From JADJOY01 sp046331705 [NCBI: bacterium] (GTDB lineage Bacteria > JADJOY01), in NCBI GenBank assembly GCA_046331705.1, contig JAXLQJ010000016.1, positions 62,001 to 126,000 of the forward strand: a DNA stretch of 64,000 nucleotides, given 5' to 3'. A program made the position numbers and the translations under genes. Positions 8,904 through 19,835 of this stretch are shown one piece after another. Below the pieces are notes generated by a model, which was given only the letters and a program-made list of their open reading frames with translations, was not told where the DNA came from and made no database searches. How positions within the stretch are numbered: position 1 is the stretch's first letter; the number at the start of each line of letters is the position of its first letter.

Positions 8904-9458
8904 ATGGAACGTACGAGCCATCCCGCGTTGCGCGTCGCGCGGCCCGAGGACGGCACGCGGCTCGCCGAGATCTACGCGCCCTACGTCAGCGCGACGCCGA
9001 TCACCTTCGAGGTCGATCCTCCCGGCGCCGTCGCGATGAGCGAGCGGGTCGAGCGCACGCTCGCGCGCTGGCCGTGGCTGGTGTGGGAAGCGGAGGGCCG
9101 CGTCGTGGGCTACGCGTACGCGAGCGAGCACCGCGCCCGCGCCGCGTATCGCTGGTGTGTCGAGGTCGCGGTGTACGTCGATCGCCACGCGCATCGGCGC
9201 GGAGTGGGTCGCGCGCTCTACGGTGCGTTGCTGCCGATCCTGGAACGCCAGGGCTATCGGAACGCTTACGCCGGCATCACGCTGCCCAACGCGGCGAGTG
9301 TCGGGCTTCACGAAGCCGTGGGCTTCGTGGCCGTGGGCGTCTATCGACGCATCGGCTGGAAGCTCGGTGCCTGGCACGACGTGGGCTGGTGGTCGCGCGA
9401 CCTCGCGCCCCACGACCCCGACCCTGCCGATCCCGTGCCGTTTCCCGAGCTGCGTTGA
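8904..9458 (+). CDS. GNAT N-acetyltransferase, phosphinothricin acetyltransferase-like
   Basis: 184 residues. The start YAPYVSATPITFEVDPP is the signature of the phosphinothricin/methionine-sulfoximine acetyltransferase group (Pat/Bar/MddA), and the acetyl-CoA loop reads HRRGVGRALYGALL. The ending (GYRRIGWKLGAWHDVGWW-type) also matches. In most bacteria this group acts on methionine sulfone or sulfoximine rather than the herbicide. ATG 8904 is preceded by GAGGAG at 8893-8898. It lies 58 bp after the glycan operon and converges with ppk2. Substrate cannot be decided. Confidence 0.85.
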   Translation: MERTSHPALRVARPEDGTRLAEIYAPYVSATPITFEVDPPGAVAMSERVERTLARWPWLVWEAEGRVVGYAYASEHRARAAYRWCVEVAVYVDRHAHRRGVGRALYGALLPILERQGYRNAYAGITLPNAASVGLHEAVGFVAVGVYRRIGWKLGAWHDVGWWSRDLAPHDPDPADPVPFPELR

Positions 9459-9503
9459 CGGACCGCCGCGCCTCGTGAGCGAAGCGCGCTCCCTCGCGAG
9501 CGT

Positions 9504-12160
<2,657 letters not shown>

Positions 12161-12182
12161 CGCCCGCGCGCGCCGAGCGCCG

Positions 12183-12962
12183 ATGAAGCTCGTGACGGTG
12201 GGCACGTCCTCGCACGTGCCCACCGCCACGCGCGACACCACGTCGCTGCTGATCCGGCCGGCGGCCGGATCGCCGGTGCTCGTCGAGGCGCCGGGCTCGG
12301 TGGTGCGAAAGCTCCGCGCGCAGGGCGTCGATCCGCGCCAGCTCGAGCACGTGATCCTGACCCACGATCACACCGATCACGTCTACGGCTTCCCGCACCT
12401 GGTGCACGCGCTCTGGCAGCACGCCGGCCGGCTCGAGGTCCACGCGCCGCCACGTACCGTGGAGACCGCGCGGCGATTGCTCGAGGTGCTCGGCCTGGGT
12501 GGCGACGACTACCCGGAGATCGTCTTTCACGCCGTCGAGCCGGGCGCACGGCCGCAGCTGCTGCTCGAGCATGCAGGGCTCGTGATCCAGGGTGTCGCGT
12601 CGGACCATCCCCGTCCCACGTTCGCGCTGCGCGTGGACGAGCCCGCCAGCGGGCACTCGTTCGTCCATTCCTCGGATACCCGGCCGTGTGCCGCCGTGAC
12701 GGACCTGGCGCGCGGAACGCACACCTTGCTCCACGATTGCGCCGTGCCCCACCGCTTCTTCGATCGGGTGGGGCGCTACCACAGCACGGCACGCGAGGCC
12801 GGCGAGGTGGCCACACGCGCGGACGTCGAGCGGCTGGTGCTGATGCACGTGCATTCCGTGCTGGGCTTCGCCGACGACGAGCTGGCCGCCGACGCGCGCG
12901 CCACCTTCGGCGGCGAGGTGGTCGTCCCCGAAGACGGCCAGACGCTCGCGTTCCCCCGCTGA
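12183..12962 (+). CDS. MBL-fold metallo-hydrolase, RNase Z/ElaC-like
   Basis: 259 residues. It begins MKLVTVGTSSHVPTATRDTT, like the RNase Z and phosphodiesterase branch of metallo-beta-lactamase folds. The metal motif is HDHTDH near residues 61-66, with further ligands in VASDHPRP, HSSDTRP and the final MHVHS. The long exosite arm of tRNase Z is not obvious, so tRNA processing is not assured. A nuclease or other phosphodiesterase role is equally possible. It follows eno by 22 bp and probably shares its transcript. Confidence 0.85.
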   Translation: MKLVTVGTSSHVPTATRDTTSLLIRPAAGSPVLVEAPGSVVRKLRAQGVDPRQLEHVILTHDHTDHVYGFPHLVHALWQHAGRLEVHAPPRTVETARRLLEVLGLGGDDYPEIVFHAVEPGARPQLLLEHAGLVIQGVASDHPRPTFALRVDEPASGHSFVHSSDTRPCAAVTDLARGTHTLLHDCAVPHRFFDRVGRYHSTAREAGEVATRADVERLVLMHVHSVLGFADDELAADARATFGGEVVVPEDGQTLAFPR

Positions 12963-13601
12963 AGCGCGTAGCCCCGCACGATCCCGGTGCCCCGCGCCGC
13001 CGCCCGTTCGTCCACGCGATCCGGGTGGGCGCTGCGCGGCCCGCCGCGCACGCCTCGGCGTCGAGCCGACTTCGTACGATTCACTAGTCGCGCAAGCGCC
13101 GGCTTCGCCGCGCGGAGGACTGCCGAGTGGGGCGAGCGATCAGAGACAAGTGCTGGGACTCGTGACCACGACGTCGCTCAGCCGATTCGCGACGAACGCG
13201 AGCTCCACGACGATGTCCGTCTTGCAGACGGCGAAACCCTCCAGCGCGTAGTGGACGATCAACGTCACGGCCTCGTGGTCGGGCGGCTCGATGAGCGAGA
13301 CGTTCGCGTCGGATTCGCTTCGCCAGTCACGCAGGTCATCGCGCGCGGACCGACTTCCTCGTCGGCGTCCGCGGAGATCGCGCGATCCGCTCCGAGTCGC
13401 GCCGCCCGGGTCGGTGATTCCGACCGTCGTCCGCGACGATCGAAGCACGGTCGGCAGTCGTACGGCCCCGCACCGCTCGAGATCGCTGGCTCCGGGCTCG
13501 GCGTTTCACGGTATCGCAGGCTCGGAACCGACGGTCTTTGCCGAGGCGTTTCCGCGCGCTCGTCGCAAGGCGCGAGGATCGAGGTCCTTGCGGCACGACC
13601 G
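12963..13601. other. 640-bp stretch without a convincing gene; possible gene remnant on minus strand
   Basis: No open frame here has normal codon use along its length. On the minus strand a protein-like segment (EPPDHEAVTLIVHYALEGF through VELAFVANRLSDVV) is readable from about 13300 down to a stop at 13140. What lies upstream of it in the same frame is Arg/Ser-rich and looks noncoding, so this may be the decayed 3' end of a lost gene. I see no RNA gene or repeat. Confidence 0.25.
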
Positions 13602-14996
13602 TCAGTGCGCGGTGTCGAGGAGGGTGCCGGGGCGGGTTCCGAGCGGGATCTCGAGATCGCACACGAATCCCGTGGGCGGGAACGCCAGCGCGACGCCGCC
13701 GGCCAGCTCGTATTCCACGAAGTCGCGCACCAGCGCCAGGCCGATCCCCTCGCTGGGCGCCGCGGGGACGCGGGGTCCGCCCGATTCACGCCACGCGATC
13801 CGCAGCAGGTCGGGCGTGTCGAGCTTCCATTCGAGGCGGACGAGCCCCTCGTTGGCGGAGAGCGCGCCGTGCTTCACCGAGTTGGTGGTCAGCTCGTGGA
13901 GGGTGAGCGCGAGCGGCAGCGTGGCGAACGGCGGTAGATGCACCTCCGGGCCACCGACCTGGATGCGCGCGTCGCGAGCGAACGGCAGCAGCACCTCGAA
14001 GGCGAGCTCGTCGAAGTGGACACCCTGCCAGGCGCTGCGCGCCAGCGCCTCGTGGGCGCGCGCCATCATGCGGATGCGCGCGCCGAGGGTGTCGCGATAG
14101 ACCTCGACCGAGCTGGTGGACCGGCTGGTTTCCTCGGCCAGCGCCACCACCGTGGCCAGCGCGTTCTTCACACGGTGGTCGAGCTCGGCGGTGAGGCGCT
14201 TCTGCCGCTCTTCCACGACGCGACGCTCGGTGATGTCCGTGACCATGCCGAGCGTGCCGACGAATCGGCCGTGGGCGTCGGCGATCGGGTTGGTGCTCAC
14301 GATCGCGTAGAGCGCGGAGCCGTCGGCGCGGCGAAAGAGCACGTCGTGCTGCTGGCGAGCGCTGTCGCTGTGGGAGGCGAGATGCCTGCGCGCGGCGTTG
14401 CGCCAATCCTCGTCGATGAAATCCCACAGCGGCCGCGCGCGCGCCTCGTCCACGGACGAATCGAGCATGGCGGCCATCTTCTCGTTGATGAACGTGAAGC
14501 GTCCGTCGATGTCGATGATCCAGATCCCTTCGTTCGCGGTCTCCAGGATGCGGCGATAGCGCATCTCGCTTTCCGCGAGGGCGCGCGCGCTGCGTCGCGT
14601 CTCGGTCACGTCGATGCCGGTGCCGATCACCCACTCCACGGTGCCGGACGCATCCAGCACCGCGGTGTTCGACCACGAGATCCGCCTGCGCTCGCCGCTC
14701 TTGGTCAGCCAGTCGTTCTCGTGGGTGCTCGGGAAGCGACCCGCGCTGAGCTCGTCGAAGACCTCGCGCACGATCGCGGTCTCGTCGTCGGCGATCAGTC
14801 GATCCCAGAGCTTGGTGCCGAGGATCTCGTCGGCCGTGAAACCGGTGGCTCGCTCGCACGCTCGATTGAACCCCATCACGGTACCGGTGCGATCGAGCAC
14901 CACCACGAACGCCGCCACCACGTCGAGCAGCGCCTCGAGCAGCCGTGCATCACGGGAGGCCGCGATGGCGTTCGTGACGAGCTGGCGAGTGGGCAT
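13602..14996 (-). CDS. PAS-PAS sensor histidine kinase of the HWE/HisKA_2 type
   Basis: 464 residues, with no signal peptide or membrane segment, so probably cytoplasmic. It has two PAS domains (about 15-130 and 145-260), each ending in the usual PAC motif (VIGTGIDVTETRR and GMVTDITERR). A kinase core follows with the phosphoacceptor in AELDHRVKNALATVVAL, typical of HWE/HisKA_2 kinases, and an ATPase domain with ELTTNSVKHGAL and GIGLALVRDFV. HWE kinases often sense light or redox state, but the cofactor pocket cannot be read here. The start is uncertain: ATG 14996 begins a sensible protein but has no clear ribosome site, and GTG 15071 would add an Arg-rich leader. No response regulator is adjacent. 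Confidence 0.88.
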   Translation of the reverse strand: MPTRQLVTNAIAASRDARLLEALLDVVAAFVVVLDRTGTVMGFNRACERATGFTADEILGTKLWDRLIADDETAIVREVFDELSAGRFPSTHENDWLTKSGERRRISWSNTAVLDASGTVEWVIGTGIDVTETRRSARALAESEMRYRRILETANEGIWIIDIDGRFTFINEKMAAMLDSSVDEARARPLWDFIDEDWRNAARRHLASHSDSARQQHDVLFRRADGSALYAIVSTNPIADAHGRFVGTLGMVTDITERRVVEERQKRLTAELDHRVKNALATVVALAEETSRSTSSVEVYRDTLGARIRMMARAHEALARSAWQGVHFDELAFEVLLPFARDARIQVGGPEVHLPPFATLPLALTLHELTTNSVKHGALSANEGLVRLEWKLDTPDLLRIAWRESGGPRVPAAPSEGIGLALVRDFVEYELAGGVALAFPPTGFVCDLEIPLGTRPGTLLDTAH

Positions 14997-15576
14997 GGGG
15001 AGGTGGTTGCGCGGAGGTGCGAGCGTGCGGCCACGCCGAGAGCGGCCACGCGAGCGGCTGGTGCTGCTCACGTTCTCGACACCCGCAAGGCTACTCGCAA
15101 ACGGGGCACGCGTGCGACGCCGGCGCGGGCGGTCGATGGACCCGCCCGCGGATGGCCGCGCGGGACGGTGCGTCGCCGCGGGATCGGCACGGGGGCGTCA
15201 CGCGCCGAGCCGGGCGGGTCGCGGCCCTCGCGACGCCGCCCGAAGGCAACCAACGGCGGCACCGGATCTCGGGTAAAATGCTGAAATCACACGAAAAGAT
15301 TCTGGCGAGGTCACCGGATGTCAACTTGCGATGAAATCGTCGATGTTCGATCGCTGACCGGGAACGACTGATTCATGTTGGCATGGTTGCATCCATATTT
15401 CGTCGTGCGTGGACCTTTTCTTGTGCGATGTCGAGTGAAAATCGTGCAGTCTTCGAGATATCATGGGACACTGATGACGAAGTGCAATGGACAAGCGTGG
15501 TTTTGCTCGTTATCATGGGCTTCGTGATGAATCCCGGCCTGCGAAGGGCCGCGGTGACCTCGAAAGGATGCATCCC
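14997..15576. other. gene-free upstream region of ilvB with possible leader ORF 15375-15527
   Basis: After a GC-rich part (to about 15260) this region becomes notably AT-richer than the rest of the window, as expected for a promoter/leader. A 50-codon frame on the plus strand, ATG 15375 to TGA 15527, contains Leu, Val and Ile codons in short clusters (MLAW, FVV, FLV, KIV). It could be a leader peptide for ilv attenuation, but Leu/Val/Ile codons are not dense, and I could not identify a clean terminator/antiterminator pair. No T-box or riboswitch consensus recognised. Confidence 0.3.
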
Positions 15577-17304
15577 ATGGCCGAAATGCCGCCCCATACC
15601 GTGATGACCGGTGGTCAAATGGTCATCCGCTGTCTCGAGCGCGAAGGAATCGACTACGTCTTTGGCTATTCCGGTGGTGCAGCGATGCCCATCTTCGACG
15701 CACTCGTCGATTCCAAGATCAAGTTGATCCTGGTGCGTCACGAGCAAGGCGCCACTCACATGGCGGACGGCTACGCACGTTCCACCGGCCGCCCGGGCGT
15801 GGTGCTCGTCACGTCCGGCCCCGGAGCCACCAACTGCGTCACCGGGCTCCTGACCGCGTTGATGGACTCGGTGCCGATGGTCGTGCTCACCGGGCAGACC
15901 ATCACCAGCATGCTGGGCAAGGACGCCTTCCAGGAGGCGGACGTCACCGGCATCACGTATCCGGTGGTCAAGCACAGCTATCTGGTCAAGAACGCCAACG
16001 ACATCCCACGGGTCATGAAGGAGGCGTTCTACATCGCCATGACCGGGCGTCCGGGGCCGGTCCTCGTCGATCTGCCCAAGGACGTCACCCAGGGGCCGTG
16101 CAGCGCCAGCTTCGTCGACGAGGTGAAGCTGCCGGGCTACCACGTCCCCGGTCGCGTCGCGCCCGACCTGCTGGAGCGGGCGGCGGGCTACTTCGCGAAG
16201 TCGAAGAAGCCGCTGCTCTACGTCGGCCACGGCGCGGTGCTCTCGAACGCGGGTCCCGCGATCATGCGTCTCGCCGAGCGCTTGCAGGCGCCGATCGTGA
16301 ACACGTTGCTCGGCAAGGGCGCGTGCCCCGAGGATCACCCGCTTCACCTCGGCATGCTCGGGATGCACGGCACCGCGTACGCCAACAAGGCGGTGGGCGA
16401 TTGCGATCTGATCATGGCGATCGGCGCGCGCTGGGACGACCGCATCACCGGCAAGCTCAGCGAGTTCTGCAAGGACGCCGTCAAGATCCACGTCGACATC
16501 GATCGCGCCGAGTTCAACAAGGTCGTCCGGCCGCACCTCTCGCTCGCGGGAGACGCGCGGCTGGTGGTCGAGGACCTGATCCCGCTCGTCGGCCGGCTCG
16601 ACACCGAGGAATGGCTCGCGACGCTCGCCGAGTGGCGGAAGATCCATCCGCTCAAGTACCCGAAGAAAGGTGGGCTGCGCGCCCAGCAGGTGCTCGACCG
16701 CCTCGACCGCTTGGGCGGCCGAGAGGCGATCATCACCACCGACGTCGGCCAGCACCAGATGTGGGCGGCGCAGTTCTGCCGCACCACCAAGAACCGTCAC
16801 TGGCTGTCGTCGGGCGGCGCGGGAACGATGGGCTTCGGCTTCCCGGCGGCGGTCGGCGCTCAGCTCGCCAACCCGGGCAAGGCGGTGTGGGCGATCGTCG
16901 GTGACGGCGGCTTCCAGATGACCATGGCCGAGCTCGCCACGGCCCAGCTCAACAAGATCCCGGTCAAGGTGCTCATCATCAACAACCACTACCTGGGCAT
17001 GATCCGCCAGTGGCAGGAGCTCTTCTTCGACGGGCGGCTCTCGGGCGCGGACCTGGAGGGCAATCCCGACTTCGTGAAGATCGCCGCCGCCTACGACATT
17101 CCCGGCTGGCACATCCGTCGCGCCGCGGACGTGGACAAGGTCCTCAAGAAGGCGATGGCCTACAACGACGGGCCGTGCGTCGTGAACGCCGAGGTCGTGA
17201 AGGAGGACAACGTCTTCCCGATGATCCCGGCGGGTGCCTCGTACAAGGAGATGATCATCGAGCGGCCCAAGTACAAGCTCGAGAAGCCGCAGGGATCCAC
17301 GTGA
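15577..17304 (+). CDS. ilvB: acetolactate synthase large (catalytic) subunit
   Basis: 575 residues, the standard length. It condenses pyruvate with pyruvate or 2-oxobutyrate, using ThDP, FAD and Mg, as the first step of valine, leucine and isoleucine synthesis. The N-terminal ThDP-activating Glu is in HEQGATHMADGY (Glu56), the central domain has GKGACPEDHPLHLGMLGMHG, and the ThDP/Mg motif GDGGFQMTMAEL is at about 442-453, with NNHYLGMIRQWQ following. ATG 15577 has AAGGA about 9 bases upstream; ATG 15568 and an open frame further upstream are less likely. Followed 119 bp later by the regulatory subunit gene. Confidence 0.96.
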   Translation: MAEMPPHTVMTGGQMVIRCLEREGIDYVFGYSGGAAMPIFDALVDSKIKLILVRHEQGATHMADGYARSTGRPGVVLVTSGPGATNCVTGLLTALMDSVPMVVLTGQTITSMLGKDAFQEADVTGITYPVVKHSYLVKNANDIPRVMKEAFYIAMTGRPGPVLVDLPKDVTQGPCSASFVDEVKLPGYHVPGRVAPDLLERAAGYFAKSKKPLLYVGHGAVLSNAGPAIMRLAERLQAPIVNTLLGKGACPEDHPLHLGMLGMHGTAYANKAVGDCDLIMAIGARWDDRITGKLSEFCKDAVKIHVDIDRAEFNKVVRPHLSLAGDARLVVEDLIPLVGRLDTEEWLATLAEWRKIHPLKYPKKGGLRAQQVLDRLDRLGGREAIITTDVGQHQMWAAQFCRTTKNRHWLSSGGAGTMGFGFPAAVGAQLANPGKAVWAIVGDGGFQMTMAELATAQLNKIPVKVLIINNHYLGMIRQWQELFFDGRLSGADLEGNPDFVKIAAAYDIPGWHIRRAADVDKVLKKAMAYNDGPCVVNAEVVKEDNVFPMIPAGASYKEMIIERPKYKLEKPQGST

Positions 17305-17423
17305 CGCGTGGGCTCGGGACGCGAGCGCGCGCCCCCGGCATCGATTCGACGAGCTTGGCGAACGCTGTACGCGCCGGCGATCGCGCCCCGCGCCGTCGGC
17401 ACTGAACGGAAAGGATCCGAGAC

Positions 17424-17993
17424 ATGGCCACCACCGCTATTGCTTCCACGGCACCCGCCGCGATGCTGCCCGCGCCGCCGGCCCAGCTCCACACGATCAG
17501 CTTGCTGGTCGCGAACAAGCCCGGCGTCCTGGTGCGCGTGGCGCTGGTGTTCGCGCGGCGCGGCTACAACATCGAGTCGCTGGTGGTGTCGCCGGCGCTC
17601 TCGGTCGTCGGCGTGGAAAGCACCGCGGGCCAGTTCTCGCGCATGACGATCACCTGCTCCGGCGACGTCGAGACGCTGGAACAGATCATCAAACAGCTCG
17701 AGAAGCTGATCGACGTCGTCCACGCCATCGATCACACCGGCCAGGCCGTGATCGAGACCGAGGTCGCGCTGGTGAAGGTCAAGGTGCCGATCGAAGCGCG
17801 CACCACCGTGCTCCAGATCGCCGAGCACTACCGCGGGCGAATCGTCGACTACGGCACCGACTCGATCATCGTGCGGGTGGTCGGCGACAGCGCCAAGCTC
17901 GACGCCTTCATCAACCTGGTGATGCCGTTCGGCATCATCGAGCTGGTGCGCTCGGGCAAGATCATCATGAGCCGCGGCCTCGAAGAGACCTGA
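17424..17993 (+). CDS. ilvN: acetolactate synthase small (regulatory) subunit
   Basis: 189 residues with two regions: an N-terminal ACT domain (HTISLLVANKPGVLVRVALVF, RRGYNIESLVVSP) that binds valine for feedback control, and a C-terminal domain typical of IlvH/IlvN (IAEHYRGRIVDYGTDSIIV and FGIIELVRSGKI). It is preceded by GGAAAGGA at a good distance, and a short Ala/Pro-rich leader precedes the ACT domain. Pairs with the ilvB product to form the holoenzyme. The gene order ilvB-ilvN is standard. Confidence 0.95.
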   Translation: MATTAIASTAPAAMLPAPPAQLHTISLLVANKPGVLVRVALVFARRGYNIESLVVSPALSVVGVESTAGQFSRMTITCSGDVETLEQIIKQLEKLIDVVHAIDHTGQAVIETEVALVKVKVPIEARTTVLQIAEHYRGRIVDYGTDSIIVRVVGDSAKLDAFINLVMPFGIIELVRSGKIIMSRGLEET

Positions 17994-18110
17994 TTCGCGG
18001 GTCCGCGCGAGCTGGGTGCGACGTCGCGCGTGATCGTTGGAGCGCGCGACGCATTCGCGCGCCGCACGCGAAGCCGGCTTGGTCAGCGTGGTCTGGGGCT
18101 GCAGCCGAGC

Positions 18111-18443
18111 TCAGGCGCTCGGCGTGTCCGAGGTGGCGCAAGCGCCACCGCCGCCCCCGGTGGGGTCCGACGCGCCGCAGTTGGGGCACGAGCCGTCCTC
18201 GCTCACCGGCAGCGGGGCCGGGCCTTGCTGCTGGGTGAACCGCACGTTGCCCATGGCTTTCAGGTCGTTCAAGACCTCGGCCTGGGATCGGCTCACCGAC
18301 GCGCGGAACGTGCTCAGCACGCGGTCGGTCTTGCGGCTCCCGCAGTGCTTGCACTTGACGCCGAACCAATGGAATTGGTCGATCTTCTCGAGATATCCCG
18401 AGGTGGAACCACACTTCCGGCAGCGGTACTCGTAGAGCGGCAC
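18111..18443 (-). CDS. FmdB-family zinc-ribbon protein
   Basis: 110 residues starting VPLYEYRCRKCG, the hallmark of the FmdB/CxxC_CXXC_SSSS family: a zinc ribbon made by CRKCG and CKHCG with about 25 residues between. The rest is variable and ends with another CPNCG pair and a Gly-rich stretch, so a second metal site is possible. The GTG at 18443 is the start because GAGGAGAG lies right before it. It is divergent from rimI with about 100 bp between. The biological role of FmdB proteins is unclear; they were named from proposed regulation of formamidase. Confidence 0.88.
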   Translation of the reverse strand: MPLYEYRCRKCGSTSGYLEKIDQFHWFGVKCKHCGSRKTDRVLSTFRASVSRSQAEVLNDLKAMGNVRFTQQQGPAPLPVSEDGSCPNCGASDPTGGGGGACATSDTPSA

Positions 18444-18544
18444 GGCACTCTCCTCGCAGGGATGTCGCAATCGCGAAGGACGATCGAGTATATCGGCGCG
18501 GGTCCGCGAGCCACAAGCCGACCCTCCTCGAATCTCTCGCAAAA

Positions 18545-19030
18545 ATGGGCCGTTTCGACGATCTCGACATCGACGCGATGGTGCTCGACGACCTCGACGA
18601 GGTGCTGGTCGTGGAGGCGCGCGCGCTCAAGGGCGCCTGGTCGCGGGTCCATTTCGTGGAGGAGCTCGAGAGCCCGCTCGGCGCTTGCTACGTCGCGCGG
18701 GGCCCCGAGCGGCGCGGCTCGCCGGTGCTGGGCTTCGCGGTGGTGCGGGTGGTGGGCGACGAATGCGAGGTGCTCACCATCGCGGTGGACCCGCGTTTCC
18801 GGCGGCGCGGCGTGGGTCGCGCGCTCCTCGAGCGCGCCCTCGCCGACGCCGCGCGCCGCGGCGCTCGCAAGGCGCATCTCGAGGTGCGCGCCAGCAACCA
18901 TGCGGCGCGCGGGCTCTACCTGCTGCTCGGCTTCAGCGAGCGTGGTCTACGCCCGCGCTACTACGCCCATCCGGTCGAAGACGCGCTGCTGATGACGGCG
19001 GACCTGGCGGCGCACAGCCCTGCTCCGTGA
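18545..19030 (+). CDS. rimI: RimI-type ribosomal protein alanine N-acetyltransferase
   Basis: 161-residue GNAT enzyme that would acetylate an N-terminal alanine of a ribosomal protein (S18 in E. coli). The acetyl-CoA site is PRFRRRGVGRALLERAL, followed by LEVRASNHAARGLYLLLGF and YYAHPVEDALLMTADL, the closing pattern of RimI (normally GLRPRYY.....EDALVM). ATG 18545 leaves a compact GNAT. The 3' end overlaps the end of the opposite-strand secreted protein by about 98 bp, which is unusual. Divergent from the FmdB-like gene. Confidence 0.9.
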   Translation: MGRFDDLDIDAMVLDDLDEVLVVEARALKGAWSRVHFVEELESPLGACYVARGPERRGSPVLGFAVVRVVGDECEVLTIAVDPRFRRRGVGRALLERALADAARRGARKAHLEVRASNHAARGLYLLLGFSERGLRPRYYAHPVEDALLMTADLAAHSPAP

Positions 19031-19751
19031 AGTCGGGGGGCGCGGCCAGGGTCGCCGCGAGCCACGAGCGCAGCGGATCCCGTGCGCGTCTCAGGAACTC
19101 GGCGACGTCCGCGTCGGCGCTCGCCGCGGCCTCCATCCAGGGTGCGTCCAGGTCGATGCGGCCGCTCGCGTTGCCGAGCCCCGGCACCTTGGTGGAGAGG
19201 CGATGCACGCGCGCGCCTTCCGCCCACGGGTCGCTCGGGTCGTCGGTGGGCAGCCAGCCCGGTGCGTCGGTCCAGGCCTCGATGAACGTCATCTCGCCGG
19301 CATCGTTGAAGGTGAATTCCTCGTAGATGGGGCAGGGCAGCCCGCTGTAGTCGAACACCACGCGGCAGCGACCGAACGGCTGCTCGGGGAAGAAGCGGCA
19401 ATCCCGAGCGGCGATGTCGGTGGGGAAGAGCTTCAACAGCACGTCCGTCACGATCATGTTCTTCTCGGTGAAGCCCGTGAGCAGCAGCCAGGGCGGCCAC
19501 TCCCAGCGCGCCACCAGCTCGGAATAATCGGGCTGGACGAACGGGCTCACCGACGAGTCGAGGGTGTCGAAGTAGATGCTGCTCTGCTCGATGTAGTGGT
19601 CGGGTGCCTGGGTGGCCACGAGGCAGGTGGAGAGCGCGCTCGCGCCGCCGTCGGCACGGCATTCGCGGGCGTCGCCGCCCGACTCGCCGCCGCAGCGCGA
19701 GGCCAGCAGCAACGCCACCAGCGTGGCGGACGCGAGCGCGTGGGATCGCAT
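18933..19751 (-). CDS. uncharacterised secreted protein
   Basis: 272 residues. A signal peptide covers the first 20 or so residues (MRSHALASATLVALLLAS), and the next Cys lies in RCGG, which is a poor lipobox because of the Arg. A Cys-containing domain follows with DHYIEQSSIYFDTLD, LFPTDIAARDCRFFP and FTFNDAGEMTFIEAW. I do not recognise the family; the last motif resembles NTF2/SnoaL-like folds, but only weakly. The last ~35 residues (Pro/Ser/Arg-rich, ending GVDHAR) run antisense to the rimI tail and look unlike the rest, so a lost stop or frameshift near 19030 is possible. ATG 19751 is the best start; a longer N-terminus would spoil the signal peptide. Confidence 0.7.
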   Translation of the reverse strand: MRSHALASATLVALLLASRCGGESGGDARECRADGGASALSTCLVATQAPDHYIEQSSIYFDTLDSSVSPFVQPDYSELVARWEWPPWLLLTGFTEKNMIVTDVLLKLFPTDIAARDCRFFPEQPFGRCRVVFDYSGLPCPIYEEFTFNDAGEMTFIEAWTDAPGWLPTDDPSDPWAEGARVHRLSTKVPGLGNASGRIDLDAPWMEAAASADADVAEFLRRARDPLRSWLAATLAAPPDFTEQGCAPPGPPSSAARLRPDGRSSAGVDHAR

Positions 19752-19835
19752 GGCGACCCCGACGGTAGCGAACCACGCGCACGGCGACAATCCGCGCAGC
19801 GTCCGCGCAAGGTCTGCGGAGCCGCCGCGTCGGCG

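Noticed and set aside
9459-9503. Terminator between the GNAT gene and ppk2
   Set aside because: Only short and imperfect arms (CGCTC/GAGCG) are present in the 45-bp gap; I could not call it.
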